Under the pieces are notes generated by a model. The model was not told the origin of the DNA and did no database searches. It was given only the letters and a program-made list of their open reading frames with translations. From Microbotryum silenes-acaulis (taxonomy: Eukaryota; Basidiomycota; Microbotryomycetes; Microbotryales; Microbotryaceae): DNA of 64,000 nucleotides. Made by a program: the position numbers and the translations under genes. Below, piece after piece: positions 1-12,239 of this stretch. The stretch covers positions 806,001 through 870,000 of the forward strand of contig QPFY01000003.1 in NCBI GenBank assembly GCA_003665825.1, written 5' to 3'. Position 1 is the stretch's first letter. The number at the start of each line of letters is the position of its first letter.

Positions 1-68
1 CATGCGTGAGGTGGTGGTGTGAGTGAAGTGATCTCAGAACACTTGTACACCGTAGGCAGCGCACTCAC

Positions 69-205
69 TTGACCAGATCAAACACGGAAACGCGGTTACC
101 GACGGGCGAAATGACCGAGTTGCCATCGGGCGTGTACACGACGTTGCCCTTGGAGTAGATCGTCCCGCACAAGTTGGAGAACTTGTATGCGGAGGAAGAC
201 GTCAT
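69..205 (-). CDS. PWP2: PWP2 (UTP1) first exon, gene runs off left edge
   Basis: First coding exon of the WD40 protein Pwp2/Utp1, a UTP-B component of the small-subunit processome that acts in the nucleolus on 18S pre-rRNA. The exon reads MTSSSAYKFSNLCGTIYSKG and on to SPVGNRVSVFDL, which matches the conserved Pwp2 N-terminus (KFSNL-G--Y--GN...SPVGNRVSVFDL) almost position for position. The ATG is at 205. An upstream in-frame non-ATG extension has no family support. A GTGAGT donor follows at 68. The remaining exons, with the WD40 propellers, lie beyond base 1, so only about 45 of some 900 residues are visible. Identification is strong because this N-terminal block is diagnostic. Confidence 0.9.
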
Positions 206-1907
206 GCTCGAGTTGGTTCGTGTCGCGCTGTACCCAGGGGTGAGCTCAAACGGGCGCTGTAGCAAGGCGACCGAGCGCCGCGCACCGGTGTGGAGTCGAT
301 TTGTCCCCTGCGAAGCTCCAGTCGCGCTCGGACCTCATCTGGCGGGTCTCGGACGGACTCGAGATCGCCTCCGAGTCATTGGTGGGAACAGAGTCAACGC
401 AGCGCGTGCGACTCTTTGTAAGTAAGGCATCCGTGTGTTCATGATTATAGCCATGTCTTTGTGGATTTAGTGTGCGTCACAACCCATCGCGGACCCCAAT
501 ATTCATAATGTAGCAGCTCGACACGCGTTCATCATGTACATGAGATGTGGGTTTGCAGGCGGAACTACGCTGAGAGGCACGAGCGTGAAACACGATGTTC
601 AGCTTCAAACACCGAATCGCTCATTCACCCTGACTGCGCATACCCACGCAAGCTTTCACAGCGGAGGTGATCAGGTGCTAGTACTACGGCCTGTCGAAGC
701 GAGCGCGGAGCGCGCCGCGACCGAGCCCGCAAGGGACCCCTGAGTGTTGAAACACACGTGGAAAAGACGGCTTTGGGCGAAGCTACGTTATGTCCACGAG
801 GAATCGGTACCGAACCATCACATCCGTGTGAACCTACGGCTCGTCACCACTCAATGGCAAAGGGTGAACCGCCAAGCCTGCGAGCTCGGGCGCGAAGCTT
901 CAAAAACGGTCTAGGCTCTGCCCTCCCAATTTCTGGATGACGTTGAGGGGCTAAGCGGTTTCAGAAGCGCGTTCGGCGCACGGGACGACCACGGGCCCTT
1001 TTCATTTGCATGGGGCCGTTGGAGTGTCACATTTTACAAACTGGCAGTGGAGTTTGACCAGAACAAAAGGGGATTCTTCGTTTTAGGAACTTGTACCAGC
1101 CTCGTTGACCCTCAGAAGCTGTCAGGGGTCTCGCCGAGGATTTAAAGCTTCAATTTGGTCGAAAAACGAAAAATAGCCGGAGCGATGGTCATTCCGTGCT
1201 GGGCAGGTGTGCCCGGGCAGAAACGCGCCCTGGGACCCCTTACACACTCGGACATGCCTAATCGCATGGGAAGGAGGCTTGTGAGGGCCGTAGGTCGATA
1301 GTACTACTGTGCACACCGGTCCCCCTTCTTCAACTCTTTATTCAAGAATTCCAAGATTTATAAGTTAGCATTCTTGCCTAAAACAAACTTCACGATGATG
1401 CATCCATGGCACGGATCTCCGTGGTCAAACCGCTCGAGCGCGCCGCGAAGACGACGTTCCACGCGCGCACGCGCGGCCGTCGATCTTGATTGGCAGGGGC
1501 AGCCGGCAGATCCCTGTACGGCCGCGCCGTGTCAATTTTTGGAGTTTCTTCACTTTTCTCCGGGCCTGCAGAGCGAGTACATGGGCGAAAAATATAAAGA
1601 TGTACTAGGAGCAGCAATATCGGAGGGGCAGCCAGCCAGAATCGAGAAAAAAATGCCGAGGATTCAAGACAGATCGCCCTGAACACCGGCGGGTCCGTGG
1701 ACAATCAAGGCGCTCGAGGTCAGCCGATTTCCGAACCAGAATCCGGCTCCGAACTTCCGAAGGCTTCGAAGCCCCTCCGGTGATCGTAAAGGTGCGAGTG
1801 GGACTCTGATGTGCTCCGGCTCAAGCCCTTTTTCTTTCCCACCCCTTCCACGCCTTCTCATCTCTGAATCCTTGGCCCTCATCACAACCCCCGGGACTAC
1901 ACCTGCC
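206..1907. other. Intergenic, no gene recognised
   Basis: Between the PWP2 start and the next possible gene. Several open frames of 60-104 codons occur on both strands, but none has a recognisable motif, a consistent splice pattern or a family match. The first few hundred bases presumably hold the PWP2 promoter. I see nothing else here. Confidence 0.4.
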
Positions 1908-2374
1908 ATGGCTTCAACTTCGTCGTTCCCTGCGTCATCTTACCCAGTGGGTCAAGACTCTAATTCCGACTACCCGGCTTCTTCCCCTTCCTCTTCGACA
2001 ACGAGCTTGAGCTCGGCCAGCCTGAATCTCATAAGTCCTCCGCCGCCGCGGTCAAGCGCTTCACCATCGCCGTACGCGTCCCTCTCCTTCCAGTACAATC
2101 CCTTAAATTTGAGTAGGATCAAGACACCTGAGCGGATCGACGAGCGACGGAGTCGATACGCCGAGCTCGATTCCCTCGCGATGAGCGCCGGCATCGACTC
2201 GCCCGGATTTCGTCTGACACCTGAAGCGATCCAAGCGAGGAGAGAGGCCGAGATTGCAAGAGCGTTGGACTGGTTATCGAGTCACCCTGATATCAGGTAG
2301 GTCTTACTTGGGTTCAGATTGCTCGGACTGCGTAACGCGACCTCAGCGAGCTGACTCGAAATAGGCGGCCCTGA
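1908..2374 (+). CDS. Possible small protein, unknown (two exons)
   Basis: Doubtful gene model. ATG at 1908 opens a 129-codon exon ending at 2296 at a good donor (CAG|GTAGGT). An AG at 2363-2364 gives a second exon of three codons and a TGA, for a protein of about 132 residues. The N-terminal half is Ser/Pro/Ala-rich and low in complexity. The C-terminal half is charged and helix-like (TPERIDERRSRYAELDSLA, then RREAEIARALDWLSSHPDIR). I recognise no family. Support is the coding-like C-terminal composition, the CT-rich leader before the ATG and the clean donor. The 3' exon is weakly supported, so the true gene may continue differently. Confidence 0.35.
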
Positions 2375-4559
2375 ATGAGCATCGAGCCACTCTGTCCGGC
2401 CCTAGGTCAATCCTCATCACTCCAATCCTCGTTATCTGTACCTTTGGACCGCAATTGGACCTAGTATCGTCGTAAAAATTTGTTGTACCACCATCTCAAG
2501 CTTTCAAGACGTTGTTCGAGACTCGGACATGGATCGTATCTGAGTTCAACAGCCCGAGCGCGATTTAAGGTTGTTCAGGTGGGCCATATCCCATCAGCTT
2601 CGGACCGGTCCAAGTAATACCACTTTCATACATTCCGCAATATGTTCTGAAAATATCATATCATTGTCAAACAACTTTCCAGATACAAGACACCGTGTGT
2701 TCAGTATTCGGTCGTGCTCATGCTTGCCGGAGTGCGATGGGCTACTGTCCCAGCGCGATCGGGGTCTGCTCGCCCCAAATACCGTGGTAAAAGGTCCCCA
2801 AGATTAGAGACCACCCCCTTAGTAGGGGTCTTTTCGCACCGCGCTGTGGTCCCACAGTGGGATAGACCACCCTAGCAGTGCCTTTTACCCAGCCGCAGGA
2901 GGGTTGTGATCCCGCTTGTTTCGACTACAACACCCGAAGTCATCAAGCCCAGCAGCATGTAGCGGCGTGTTTATAATATCGTACGTCTGTTGGAACACAA
3001 TTGTCATGCAAGGGCTCTAAAATCGCGATGGGAGGTTGACCAAGACACGGGTAGGAGACATTTTCTGATCGGACGCAAAAGAGCAATAGGTGATAAGCGC
3101 ATGACATTGCAACACCCCGAAGAGAACCAGGTTACTCGGAACTTTCACGACTACCCTCCGCAATTCATCCTGCATCGCGTTATTTGTCGTCGTCGCTGGG
3201 GTTGAGTGGAGTTCCCTCACTTTGTACAGCTTTGGGTTCAAAACGCTGCTATACGAGTTGTAGAGCGTAGTACGACTTCATGCTTAGGCAAACCTTTTTT
3301 GGACTGTGGAGATGCAACACCATGTACTACACTGTACAGAAAGAGGCCAAAGAGGTAGTGGGAAATATGATGTTCCCTATCCGTAAATAAAAGTGGAGCC
3401 TCGGCGGTGGGAAAAGACTCGGATCGCCCACGTGCAGTGGACAGAACCAGCACGCGCCGCGCGGGACGTCATTCACCTCCACTTCTGCTCGCTTCCACAT
3501 CGCCCAGTACGAGGCGGGGGTCTCGTCTTTCCCGCGGCATTCTATCTTTCTCGTACCTTGATTCCCATGTGCATCTACATGGCTCCACATAATTAACTCC
3601 CCAATAATGGAATAGTAGGGCAGGGTTAAGTTCCGCATTGAAGATGATCCGAAGGACCTCTATTGAGAGGATACCCGACCGCGCAAGTAGTGTTCCGCGG
3701 TCATTGTCAGAACGCCGTTCCCTGTGGCCGAGTGCATACACGGGATGTGTGATAGACACAGGGGGGGACGCGGCGCTTATCTCACAGCGGGCCCGAAATA
3801 AAATGCTCGTGGTCCGGGAAGGGGATGTTAGGAGAGGTAATGTAGGTACCGAAAAGTTTTCGACAGATTTAGAACATGGGTACCTCGTGCTGGCCAGGAC
3901 AAATGCCGTTCACAGCCTTGCCGCGGGTGAAGCACTGTAGCGGTAGCCCTGCGTGGAGGTCGGTGCAGCCTGGGTGAAACTTGGAGAAGTCAGAGATGTA
4001 GTCAAAGCCTCGAGCTCGAGGGTGTTCAGGGCCACATCAACTTATGAGCCGTCAAAAGTTCAGCAAACCCTCGCGATCGCACAGCCGAAAAAGCTTACCA
4101 CCTGAGCACTTCAATAAATGGTATCAGATAGACCCCTTCAGCTTTGGAGATAGTTCGGCTGCGTAGGAGACAATCGGTCGTGGGCTCCAATGCGGCGGGC
4201 GGGGCAACGGCACCCGGCAGCCTCGGGGAAAGAATGATCAGCATCGTCATTGGTACCCTGGAACGAGTCCGCTTACATTAAAAAGTATCCGGGCCTGGGA
4301 ACCCATCTCGGTAAAGCCGAATGAACGGTGAATCGCACCTTTATCGGTCATTAACATGTGCTGATGCCTCTTTGTCAGCCAGCGTCCGACCTCGCCTACA
4401 CTTCAAGCAAGCCCGAGCATGTTTCAGCTGTTCCGGCCCCGCGCTGGAATTTTCGAGACTTTCAACGTCGGCAAGAGACCATCGTAGGGTACTACCGTCT
4501 CGGTAGATTCATTCGCACGCGTAGAAGGCATCTGCCTAGACCTCAAGATGTACGACAGG
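2375..4559. other. Gene-poor stretch
   Basis: About 2.2 kb with only short unrelated open frames on both strands. No WD40, membrane or enzyme signature and no convincing exon chain could be found. One frame at 3638-3940 (plus) has a short stretch resembling a retropepsin active site (DTGGDAALIS near 3759), which may be chance or a decayed element. It is not called as a gene. Confidence 0.4.
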
Positions 4560-6135
4560 CTAAACTTCCAAATCCTCGTCCGGATCATCATCGTCCATAT
4601 CATCTCCTTCGTCCGGTTCATACTCAACTCTACCAACTCCACCAAGACCTTGATACATAGCTGCATCACCTTCTTTCGCTACGAAGGGTAATGGGACCGA
4701 AGATCGGGCAGATTCTTGTGATGAGGTGAGAGAGAGTTTGAACGGTAAAGGCGCTTCGATCGAGTTTGCAGGCTGTGAAGATGTTGTTGGTTTCGATGAG
4801 GCCGGTGTCGCTGTCGTCGACGGCGTAGCGAGGGACGAAAGATTCTGTAGGCCAGCAGGCTCGTTAGTCAGCTTCCTGAATGTACGGACAGAGCTGAATT
4901 ACTCGAGCGACGTACCACACTGGCCATCCTGTCCTTCCTGAGCACTCGGTCCAACCCGACCCCCTGAACCCCTCGATCCTTCTTGATCACTCCCTCGACT
5001 CCCCTAGTCAGGACCCTCCTTTCAATCTTGCCATTCACCATCCCTCCAATACTGTTTTTCAACACCTGTGTAGGCAAGACGACGCCCCTCGTACTCCACT
5101 CGACGACGCAAGCCCCACCATCGTTCCCTGAAGAGCCCAACAGATCCAAGGGTATCCGCTCGTCCTCGTCCCTCGTCGAACGGGGTCGTTTGAAAGGGTC
5201 ACCGTAGGAACGATCGTTGAAGGAGGTGAGGAACTCGGGAAGACGGAGGTCGATTGGGATAGAGTAATGAGGCGTGAGGGGTATTTGGAGGGTGTATTCG
5301 CGAGATAGGAGCTCGACGAGGGGGGAGGGGTGCAAGGTCAGGTGTACTGTTGAGGAGGAGAGGGAAGGCGAGAGCAAGTAAGCAAGAAGGGCGGAAGAGG
5401 TCGATGACGGGGTAGGTGTTGGAGATGGGAAAGCGTGGTGATGCAGAGCGACTAGGCGAGAGGTCGAATCTGCTCCGATACCACCGAGTCTACTTGGTCA
5501 GCATGGGTCATAGCATGGATGAGTCAAGTCCAAGAGAACAGACATTTTACTGCGGACAGCGCTTTTAACATGGCTTGTAGTGTTGTGCGCACACCATGCA
5601 AACCAGCGAGCTCGTGCAAGCGGTCGACCGAATCCAAGACGACGAGCACGCTTGAGCTCTTTTGCTGAGCGCGCTCGATTGCCGTTACAACGGCCTTGAC
5701 GAGGCGTTTGACTCCGTTAGGTTGGTGCAGATCGAGAAAGGAGTCGCCGAGGGGAATGGCCGAAGTCGAAGCATAGGTCTTGGATAGGCTCGAGACGGCA
5801 TCGACGAGTTGGAGGTTCGCATGCGAAGCGCCGGTCGAGGCGGCGAATGGCAGCAATCGCGAAGGGGATTGTTCGAGTGTGACAACGACGACTTGTTCGT
5901 CATTCCTGTTCGAACCGACCATGTAATGGGTCAGCACATTCGTGATGTGATTGGAGCACGCCTAGGAGGAGGATTGAGCTCACCTCGACAGCGCGGACGA
6001 GATGAACTGTTGCAACAGCAGCAGGCCAGGCTGCACGAGCGAGTCGGTGATGAGGATGAAAGGACTGGCGTTCGAGCTATAGCTGAGGTCCTTGCTGTTG
6101 CTGAGCAAAGAGGGGAGGAGCAGGTGGGGCGCCAT
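4560..6135 (-). CDS. ELP5: Elongator complex subunit Elp5
   Basis: Elp5, a RecA-like ATPase-fold subunit of the Elp4-5-6 hexamer of Elongator, needed for wobble-uridine modification of tRNA. Exon 1 is 6135-5984 (start MAPHLLLPSLLSNSKD) and exon 2 starts at 5905. A third exon ends at 4916 (GTACGT donor) and exon 4 is 4844-4560. The core strand SSVLVVLDSVDRLHE is the Elp5 equivalent of the Walker-B strand. The C-terminus is diagnostic: PLPFKLSLTSSQESARSSVP, then a tail ending YEPDEGDDMDDDDPDEDLEV, like the acidic DPDDDLDI end of human ELP5. The exon 2/exon 3 junction (about 5470-5560) is unsettled: the best-looking donor (GTAAAA, 5550) gives the wrong phase, while GTCTGT at 5543 or GTCCGC near 5558 keeps the frame. 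Confidence 0.85.
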
Positions 6136-6634
6136 CACGCGTAATCACTAGCTCCGCTCGCAGTCGGACAGAGAGGACGGCCAATACGAAGCTCGACCTA
6201 ACGGGCTGGCGGCGCACGGACCCAGTTTGCGATCTACCCCACAGGCTGCTGAGTGGTGACCGAGCCGATCGACTTCGGGCTGCTGAAAATGCGAGACAGA
6301 ATTTTGTTTTCGCGTACAGGTACGTGTTCATGGCCAAGTTTCTGTAAGCACAGTCATGCCAGAGTTCTATCCGCACGCTCAAGTGTTGCTGTGCAGAGGG
6401 TCCGTCATGTGCAACGAAGGCGCGGGAGGGAGCTCGAGCCCTGTGCTAGCCCAGCGCTGCCCATCGCAAGCGGTGACGTCGTTTGATCGCTCTCGAATTC
6501 CGATGGCGACGCTCGACGAGCCACCCTCTCGAGGCCCCGGCTCCCTTCCATCCTTCCGACCCCCACAGCCCATCATCCCCGCCTCCCTCCTCCTCCTTCC
6601 CTTGACTTTGAACGTTCTGACAAAAGGAAGCAGC
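6136..6634. promoter_or_regulatory. Shared upstream region of ELP5 and the glycine-zipper gene
   Basis: About 500 bp separate two divergent start codons. It must contain both promoters and 5' UTRs. The stretch just before 6635 is C/T-rich, a common leader type in fungi. No TATA box is obvious. An in-frame upstream ATG at 6503 could lengthen the downstream protein, but it lies in this leader-like sequence, so the start at 6635 is preferred. Confidence 0.4.
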
Positions 6635-9600
6635 ATGTCGTCAGACCATGCCCTGCTCAGCCCGGCCGAAGTCGATGCACTGCCCACCCCGCACGCACCA
6701 GGCTTCTGGCCCGAGACTCCCGCTGCCGATGCCTACCTCCAGAACGAAGGGCCCCTCGAGCAAGCCGGAAGGTCGATGAGTCCCCTTCATTCCGAAGAAA
6801 CGACCGAGGAACCGATGCGAGCCGAACATAACGTCCTTGCTCCTGCCATCCTCGCCACGGGGGCCGGTTTGCTCCTCGGCGGTCCCGTAGCCGGTGTCGT
6901 CGCTGGCTTGGCTGCTGGTGTGGCCGGGCTCGAGAGGCAAGGCTTGAAGAAAGGGCTCGCCCACACCGATACCCCGAATAAACAGCTCGGTACGACTCAG
7001 AGTCAGGATGTGACTCCCAAAGGATCACCCTCGTCTAAGCACACGGCGACTTTGGTCCCCGAGGACTTGACCGAGCAAAAGACCCAAGCCGCTCTCGCCG
7101 CGTCTCCGGCTCAGCAAATGCTCGGTGGAGAAGATGCTCACCAGGATTTGTCGGCCTTGGTCGCCGGTGCGGCCGGTACCGCCGTCGTTGACAAGGAGAT
7201 CGAAGAACCCACAACCGACCTCACGGAACAAGCTCGCGACTCGGCCGTGTCGAACGTTGTCCCCGATCCTGCCTGGAAGAGCAACCTCATATCGACCGGT
7301 GTCCAGACTGAAGAATCAGCGTCGAGCACGCCGACCAAGGAGGAGGGCCTTTCGAGTAGTGAAAAGGCTGCTCTCGGTGCTGGAGCTGGACTTGGGGCAG
7401 CTGGACTCGCCGCTGCTGCTGCGCACGAGCACGAGCACCACGATGCCTTTGTGAGTTCGCATGCGTTCCAGTTCGTTAGAATTCGAACGAGTCTGACCAT
7501 TCCGAACGACGAACGATTGCACAGTCTGACAGCGTTAGGCCCGACCTCGCCACCACGAGTGAGCCGCTTACGCTCAACGAACAAACACCTTCGATCGTTG
7601 CGGCCACACCGTCGTCAGAAGCAACTGCTCAAGACGTGAAAGATGCGGAGGCAGAAGATAGCGAGAAAGCCAAGGAAGGCTGGACGGATAAGGAGAAGCT
7701 GGCCGCTGGAGCGGGCGTTGTTGGCGCAGGTGGACTTGCTGCGGCAGCCATCAGCCATGAAGCGAAGCAGCACGAGAAGATGGTTAGCACTTCTCGCCGA
7801 CTCGAGTTCTTGGAACTTCCTGTGCTAAATCCTCGCTCTTATCCGTGGCAAAGCCCGTTCAACCTGTTCAGCCCGTCCAAGAGCCGACTTACGCAGCGTC
7901 CTCCAGCCCTGCACAATCCTCTAGTTCTGTCCAGCCGGTGCAACAATTGTCCACTCCCGCAACCGTGGCCTCGAATCACCCCTCTTCTCAAGAGACTTCG
8001 CGCGAGATCCGGGAAGATCCATCAACCGCCGAGGAGCCTAAAGAAGGTCTGAGCGACAAGGAGAAGGCAGCGCTTGGTGCTGGTGCAGCAGGAGTCGCCG
8101 CTGGCGGTCTGGCGACGGCCGCTGTCAAAGATCACGAAACGGTGAGTGCACCGATCGGAAAATGCCCTCCTACCGTTTTCATTCACTCATCGCTTCAGTC
8201 ATTCAGGCATCTCCGTCCCCACCACAAGGCCCGCCGCCGGCGAGTGCGTTACCGCCCCTTGCTCCCGTCAAGGACTCAACTTCAACCGGCGTCGCGAGCG
8301 TCGAGGGCCCTGCTACCGGATTCTCTGCCCAGCAAGACGGTGATGCCATGGTTTCATCCGCACCTTTGCCTGTCGCCAATCCCGCCGATCCTCCTGTTGG
8401 GTCCTATGTCATCCCTAAGGTCATGGACGCGGACCGGGACGCCGCGACCCCTGGGAAGGTCACTCTCCTCAGCGGCGAGGACAGGACGGCCGAAAGCAAC
8501 GCCTACGCGGCGCAAGATGGAGAAACCAAGGAGAACCAGACCAAGGATGACTCTCACAAGAACGAATTGGCTGCTGCCGGTGCCGCCCTTGGAGGTGTAG
8601 GTGCGATTGGCGCCTACGAGGCTCTCAAGCCGGAGCATCGACAAGTCAAGTCTCGTTTCAGCAACACGACCCTTGGCTCAAACATGGCTCCCACGGTCCA
8701 TTCAGATGAGGAGGGTCACGGTACCTTCGAGGATCAACGCTACGTTGCGCACAACTCTTCCTTGGGTCAAGATTTCTCGCACGACAAGGTCGATCCCGCG
8801 TCACTCGTCACGCCGGCCGCGGCGACCGTTCCTGGATTTACAGGCGAGTCATCCACAAGGGAAGATTTCGCGCATCTCTCGCAACAGCCCGAGGAAGTCG
8901 CACCCCAAGAAGAAGATCGACAAGGATGGACGACGGGCGAAAAGCTCGGAGCGGGTGCCGTCGGGGCAGGAGGTATCGGTCTGGGCGCGGCCGCCTTGGC
9001 TCATCACAACGCCCGTCTTGGGGAACAAGGGACGCCTATTCTGACGACGAACAACTCGCTGCAACGTGTGCTCAACGAGTCGTCGTTGCCTGGGGCCGAG
9101 TCTTCTTCCAAGCCTAGCTCGACGAGGGCGATGAAGGGCTCGCCTGTTGGGACCCCCGGTGTGCAAGAACGAGCGATGACGCCTGAGTCACCCTCCTTCC
9201 CTCGTCAAGCTGCGGTCGTCGGAGCTAGTGCGGGAGCGGGTGCTGTGGCCGCGGACCAATACTACCACCCCCAACAAGGTGAACACCCTCAACAGGGTGG
9301 ATACCCTCAAGAGGGTGATTACCGCCAACAAGCCGAAGCCGACCGTTACCGTCAACAAGGGGACTACTACTCCGACTCCCCTCGGGGCGATTTGACCGCC
9401 GGATCAGGCTCCCCCGTCGACCGCCATTCAGGCGATGCCCAACGTCTCCAATTTCAAGACCAATACCCCGAGGGCATGCACCCCGTTGAGAAGTCACCTC
9501 ATATGAGGATCGCGACGCATGTGGATGGGACGGGGAGGAAGAGGTTGCATAGGAAGTCACTTGGGGATGTTTTCGCCCCTGGGGAAGGGACGCAGTTCCC

Positions 9601-9949
9601 TGTGCAGACCTCCCCGAGGAATGCGAGTCCGAGGGTGGGCGATGGGGAGCAGGGTTTTGGGGGTTATGTGAGTCGAACAAATTCGTTTTGGGGTGACCAT
9701 TTTCGTGGGAGCTGATTTCTTCCTTCCTCATGCTCTCCTCAGGACGACCGAAGAGACTCCGTCATGGACCGCGTCGTCGGCATCCATGACCCCGCTTCTC
9801 CCTCGCGTACCTCGGGTGAACACGGTCGAACGCACAACAAGTTGTCCAAGAACCGTCGACCTTCAAGAGGGGCGGGGGAGGATTCACCCGATGGGACGGC
9901 CTCGCCGAAGAAGAGTGGGTTCTTTTCAAAGATGTTTAGTGGGAAGTGA
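6635..9949 (+). CDS. Glycine-zipper repeat protein, unknown function
   Basis: Five exons (6635-7450, 7525-7782, 7854-8141, 8207-9667, 9743-9949) give 1009 residues, and all four introns are phase 0. An N-terminal Gly/Ala-rich hydrophobic stretch (LATGAGLLLGGPVAGVVAG) is followed by five copies of a module of about 35 residues: G-W/L-T/S-x3-EK-x-A-x-GAG-x2-G-x-GGLAAAA-x3-HE. These lie near residues 238-272, 323-358, 422-454, 572-602 and 693-727. Copies 1-3 each end exactly at an intron. Linkers are disordered and Pro/Gln/Ser-rich, including QQGEHPQQGGYPQ-type repeats near 9270-9370. The basic C-terminus ends KKSGFFSKMFSGK. Glycine zippers can insert in or associate with membranes, but I recognise no named family and assign no function. 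Confidence 0.75.
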
Positions 9950-10269
9950 GGAGGTTGAGGGGTTTTTGATCTACTAGTTCTTCTCGTTGGACCGCGTGGC
10001 GTGTTATGGAGTTCCTGCACTCGATTCTGAGCTAATCGGCCCTTGTGCCTGCCCTCTGTTACCTTGTGCTGGTGCTGGAAATTTTATATGTGTCTGCTGA
10101 GCCGTTGTGTTTTTTCGTGTGTGGGAGCCTAGTTGTTGACATGATCATGGAACTGATACGCGTAGAGAAAGACAAAAAGAAAGTGTAAGTGATCTAGTAA
10201 GAAGGTCTACACAAGGAAGAGGAGAAGAAGGTGCCGCCCCTCCAGCTCCGAACCGGCGTCGTCGCTCGC
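9950..10269. other. Convergent 3' intergenic region
   Basis: 320 bp between two genes transcribed toward each other. It must hold both 3' UTRs and polyadenylation signals. No gene or RNA is visible. Confidence 0.5.
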
Positions 10270-11828
10270 TCAAACTCTCGCCTCATTCCCCCTCCTCGGT
10301 TCCAACGTCACCGTTTCTGTACTCTCATTCGTTCTCCTTCGTTCGGCGTCCAATTCGCGATCATGTTCCATCTGTTCCCTCTGCTCGGTCGTCAGACGCT
10401 GTCGATCACCAAAAGGATTCGCACCCTCCCCCTTTTCCCCATCTGGATTATTTGCGACGAACGCATTCGGTTCATAAGCGGGTACGAAACCGGGTTGATA
10501 CAAGGGAGGAGCGGAAGGTTGTCCGTAAGGGTTAGGGGGGTAGGCCCCCGCGGGGTAGATCCCACCGGGGTAATTGTATTGCGATGAACCGGCGGTGTTG
10601 AAGTTGTGCACTTGGACGTGGTGTTGGCGCGTCAAGGCGGGGTTGAGCAATTGTTGGAGATAGGTCGCGACGGTCGAGGCGAAGAGGACGGAGAGGAGAA
10701 GGGAGAATACGAGAAGGCCCAAGTCCCAGTAGACGTTGCGTTGCCACAAGGCGCGACAATATATGTTGATATCTTCAATGTCCGAGGTGGAGGGCGTTCC
10801 GGCAATCGAGTCAACGAAGGTTTCAGTGGACACACACGCCGAGATGATGGCGCTCTGAGGGAAGAGGGAGAGAGATGAGTTTGAGCTCGTGCTCGTGCTC
10901 GTGCACGTGGGTGAAGGGACGTGGAGCGCACCTTGTCGGTAAAGTGGAGCGCGAGGCGAGTACATTCTGCTCCGGTGACGACCAAGGCGACGGCGACGCT
11001 GGCGAGGAAGTAGGCCTTGACGAGTCCGATTGAGGAACGGTAGACGCTGTGGCAGATGCAAAGTCAGAACGAGGGGGTCAGGGATGGGAGATCATACGAG
11101 TAGCGATGCGGTGCGGGTGCGAGCGTGGCGCATGTGAAGAGGATAGAAAAAGCTGGCTGGCTGGCTGGAAATGGAAGGCGCGCGTCGCGGAAGGCGCCCG
11201 AATGCGAATGCCGAATGGGGGAGCGCCTCCGAGTCCCAACTTGTCCGAATGCGAGCGGCGCGCGTTCGCAAACACTTACGCTGCGACCCCAAACGCTTCC
11301 ACGGCGGCGGTCAGGGCGTAGAGTATGATCAGCACGAGGTACATGGTGTGCAGTTTGGGCGAGGCTGCAGGAGGTCGGATGCGAGGTCAGCTTCACGGTG
11401 AGCCGAAGGATCGTGACGTGGCTGGCGCCGAGTCGAATCGAATGCTCGAGCTGGCAGAAAGTGCGACTGACTGTCTTGGTCATTGCGACGCCGAACGAGC
11501 GATGCGGTCGCGAACAGAGAGTAGGCTGGTGCGTGTGCGTGGGTCGAAAGAGAAAGAGATAGTCAGTTTGGGTGGGGGATTCTGATCATTGACGTGAGCC
11601 AGCTGGCGACCGATCCGTTCGCCACGGCCGAACATGCATGGCTCGACCCAAGGGCCGACTTGCCAGACGCAGTGACCGAGACCACATAAGCTCGCACGAC
11701 TCACCTGCGCCAAAGAAGGCAATCAACATGACCGCCGGTCGCAGGGACGAACGTTGCGCAAAGCGGGCCGGGATGAAGCGAGCCAGCATCGGCACCGCCT
11801 GCTGCGACGGAGCTGCTCGAGTCGACAT
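10270..11828 (-). CDS. Four-TM membrane protein, unknown
   Basis: Five exons on the minus strand (11828-11705, 11525-11472, 11364-11280, 11046-10932, 10854-10270) join in phase to give 320 residues. Four hydrophobic segments are visible: PAVMLIAFFGAAYSLFA (exons 1-2), MYLVLIILYALTAAVEAFG (exon 3), YFLASVAVALVVTG (exon 4) and LGLLVFSLLLSVLFASTVA (exon 5). A Pro/Tyr/Gly-rich cytoplasmic-type tail follows (YPAGAYPPNPYGQPSAPPLY) and then a charged end (EQREQMEHDRELDAERRR). The topology resembles tetraspan proteins such as the Sur7 or MARVEL classes, but no diagnostic motif was found, so no family is assigned. It is divergent from NUP188 across a 411-bp gap. Confidence 0.65.
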
Positions 11829-12239
11829 CGTGTTCCAGTGGGGGGAGGCAAGTGGGGCTCAAGAGCTTGGAGAGGACGGTGGCTTCCAGGCGTGACGCTG
11901 ACCGTGAGGAATGGGCGAGAGGTGGGGCACTTCCCGAGGCGAGGGTGAAGGCGAGGGTGAAGGCGAGGTGAGGGAGTGAAAGCAAGCGCCGCCACCAAAT
12001 TGTGTGGGGTCGGGGTCGGGGCGCAACGCAAGCCAAGCCAGGCCAAGCCCAGCGATATTACAAATTCGGATTAGAGTCGGCGATCGTCCCTATTCACGAA
12101 TTGTGCACGCGCGCCTCGGGTCGGCACCAAGTTGAACGTCGCGAGAAGTTGTGCTTCTACTTGTGCTTCTGCTTCTGCTTCTGCTTCTGCTTCTCTGCAC
12201 GACCACTCGCACACACATCATCGGCCCCAAGACAGGCGC
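11829..12239. promoter_or_regulatory. Divergent promoter region (four-TM gene / NUP188)
   Basis: Region between two opposed start codons. It includes a run of CTTCTG-type repeats at about 12156-12194 just upstream of the NUP188 ATG. The frame stays open back to 12132 without an ATG, so the start at 12240 is the first usable one. Confidence 0.4.

Noticed and set aside
11064..12046. Many overlapping frames on both strands between 11.0 and 12.0 kb
   Set aside because: They are shadows of the exons and GC-rich introns of the four-TM gene; only the minus-strand exon chain keeps phase and encodes TM segments.
12132..12239. N-terminal extension of NUP188 from the open frame at 12132
   Set aside because: It begins without an ATG and translates a CTTCTG-type repeat; the first ATG in frame is at 12240.
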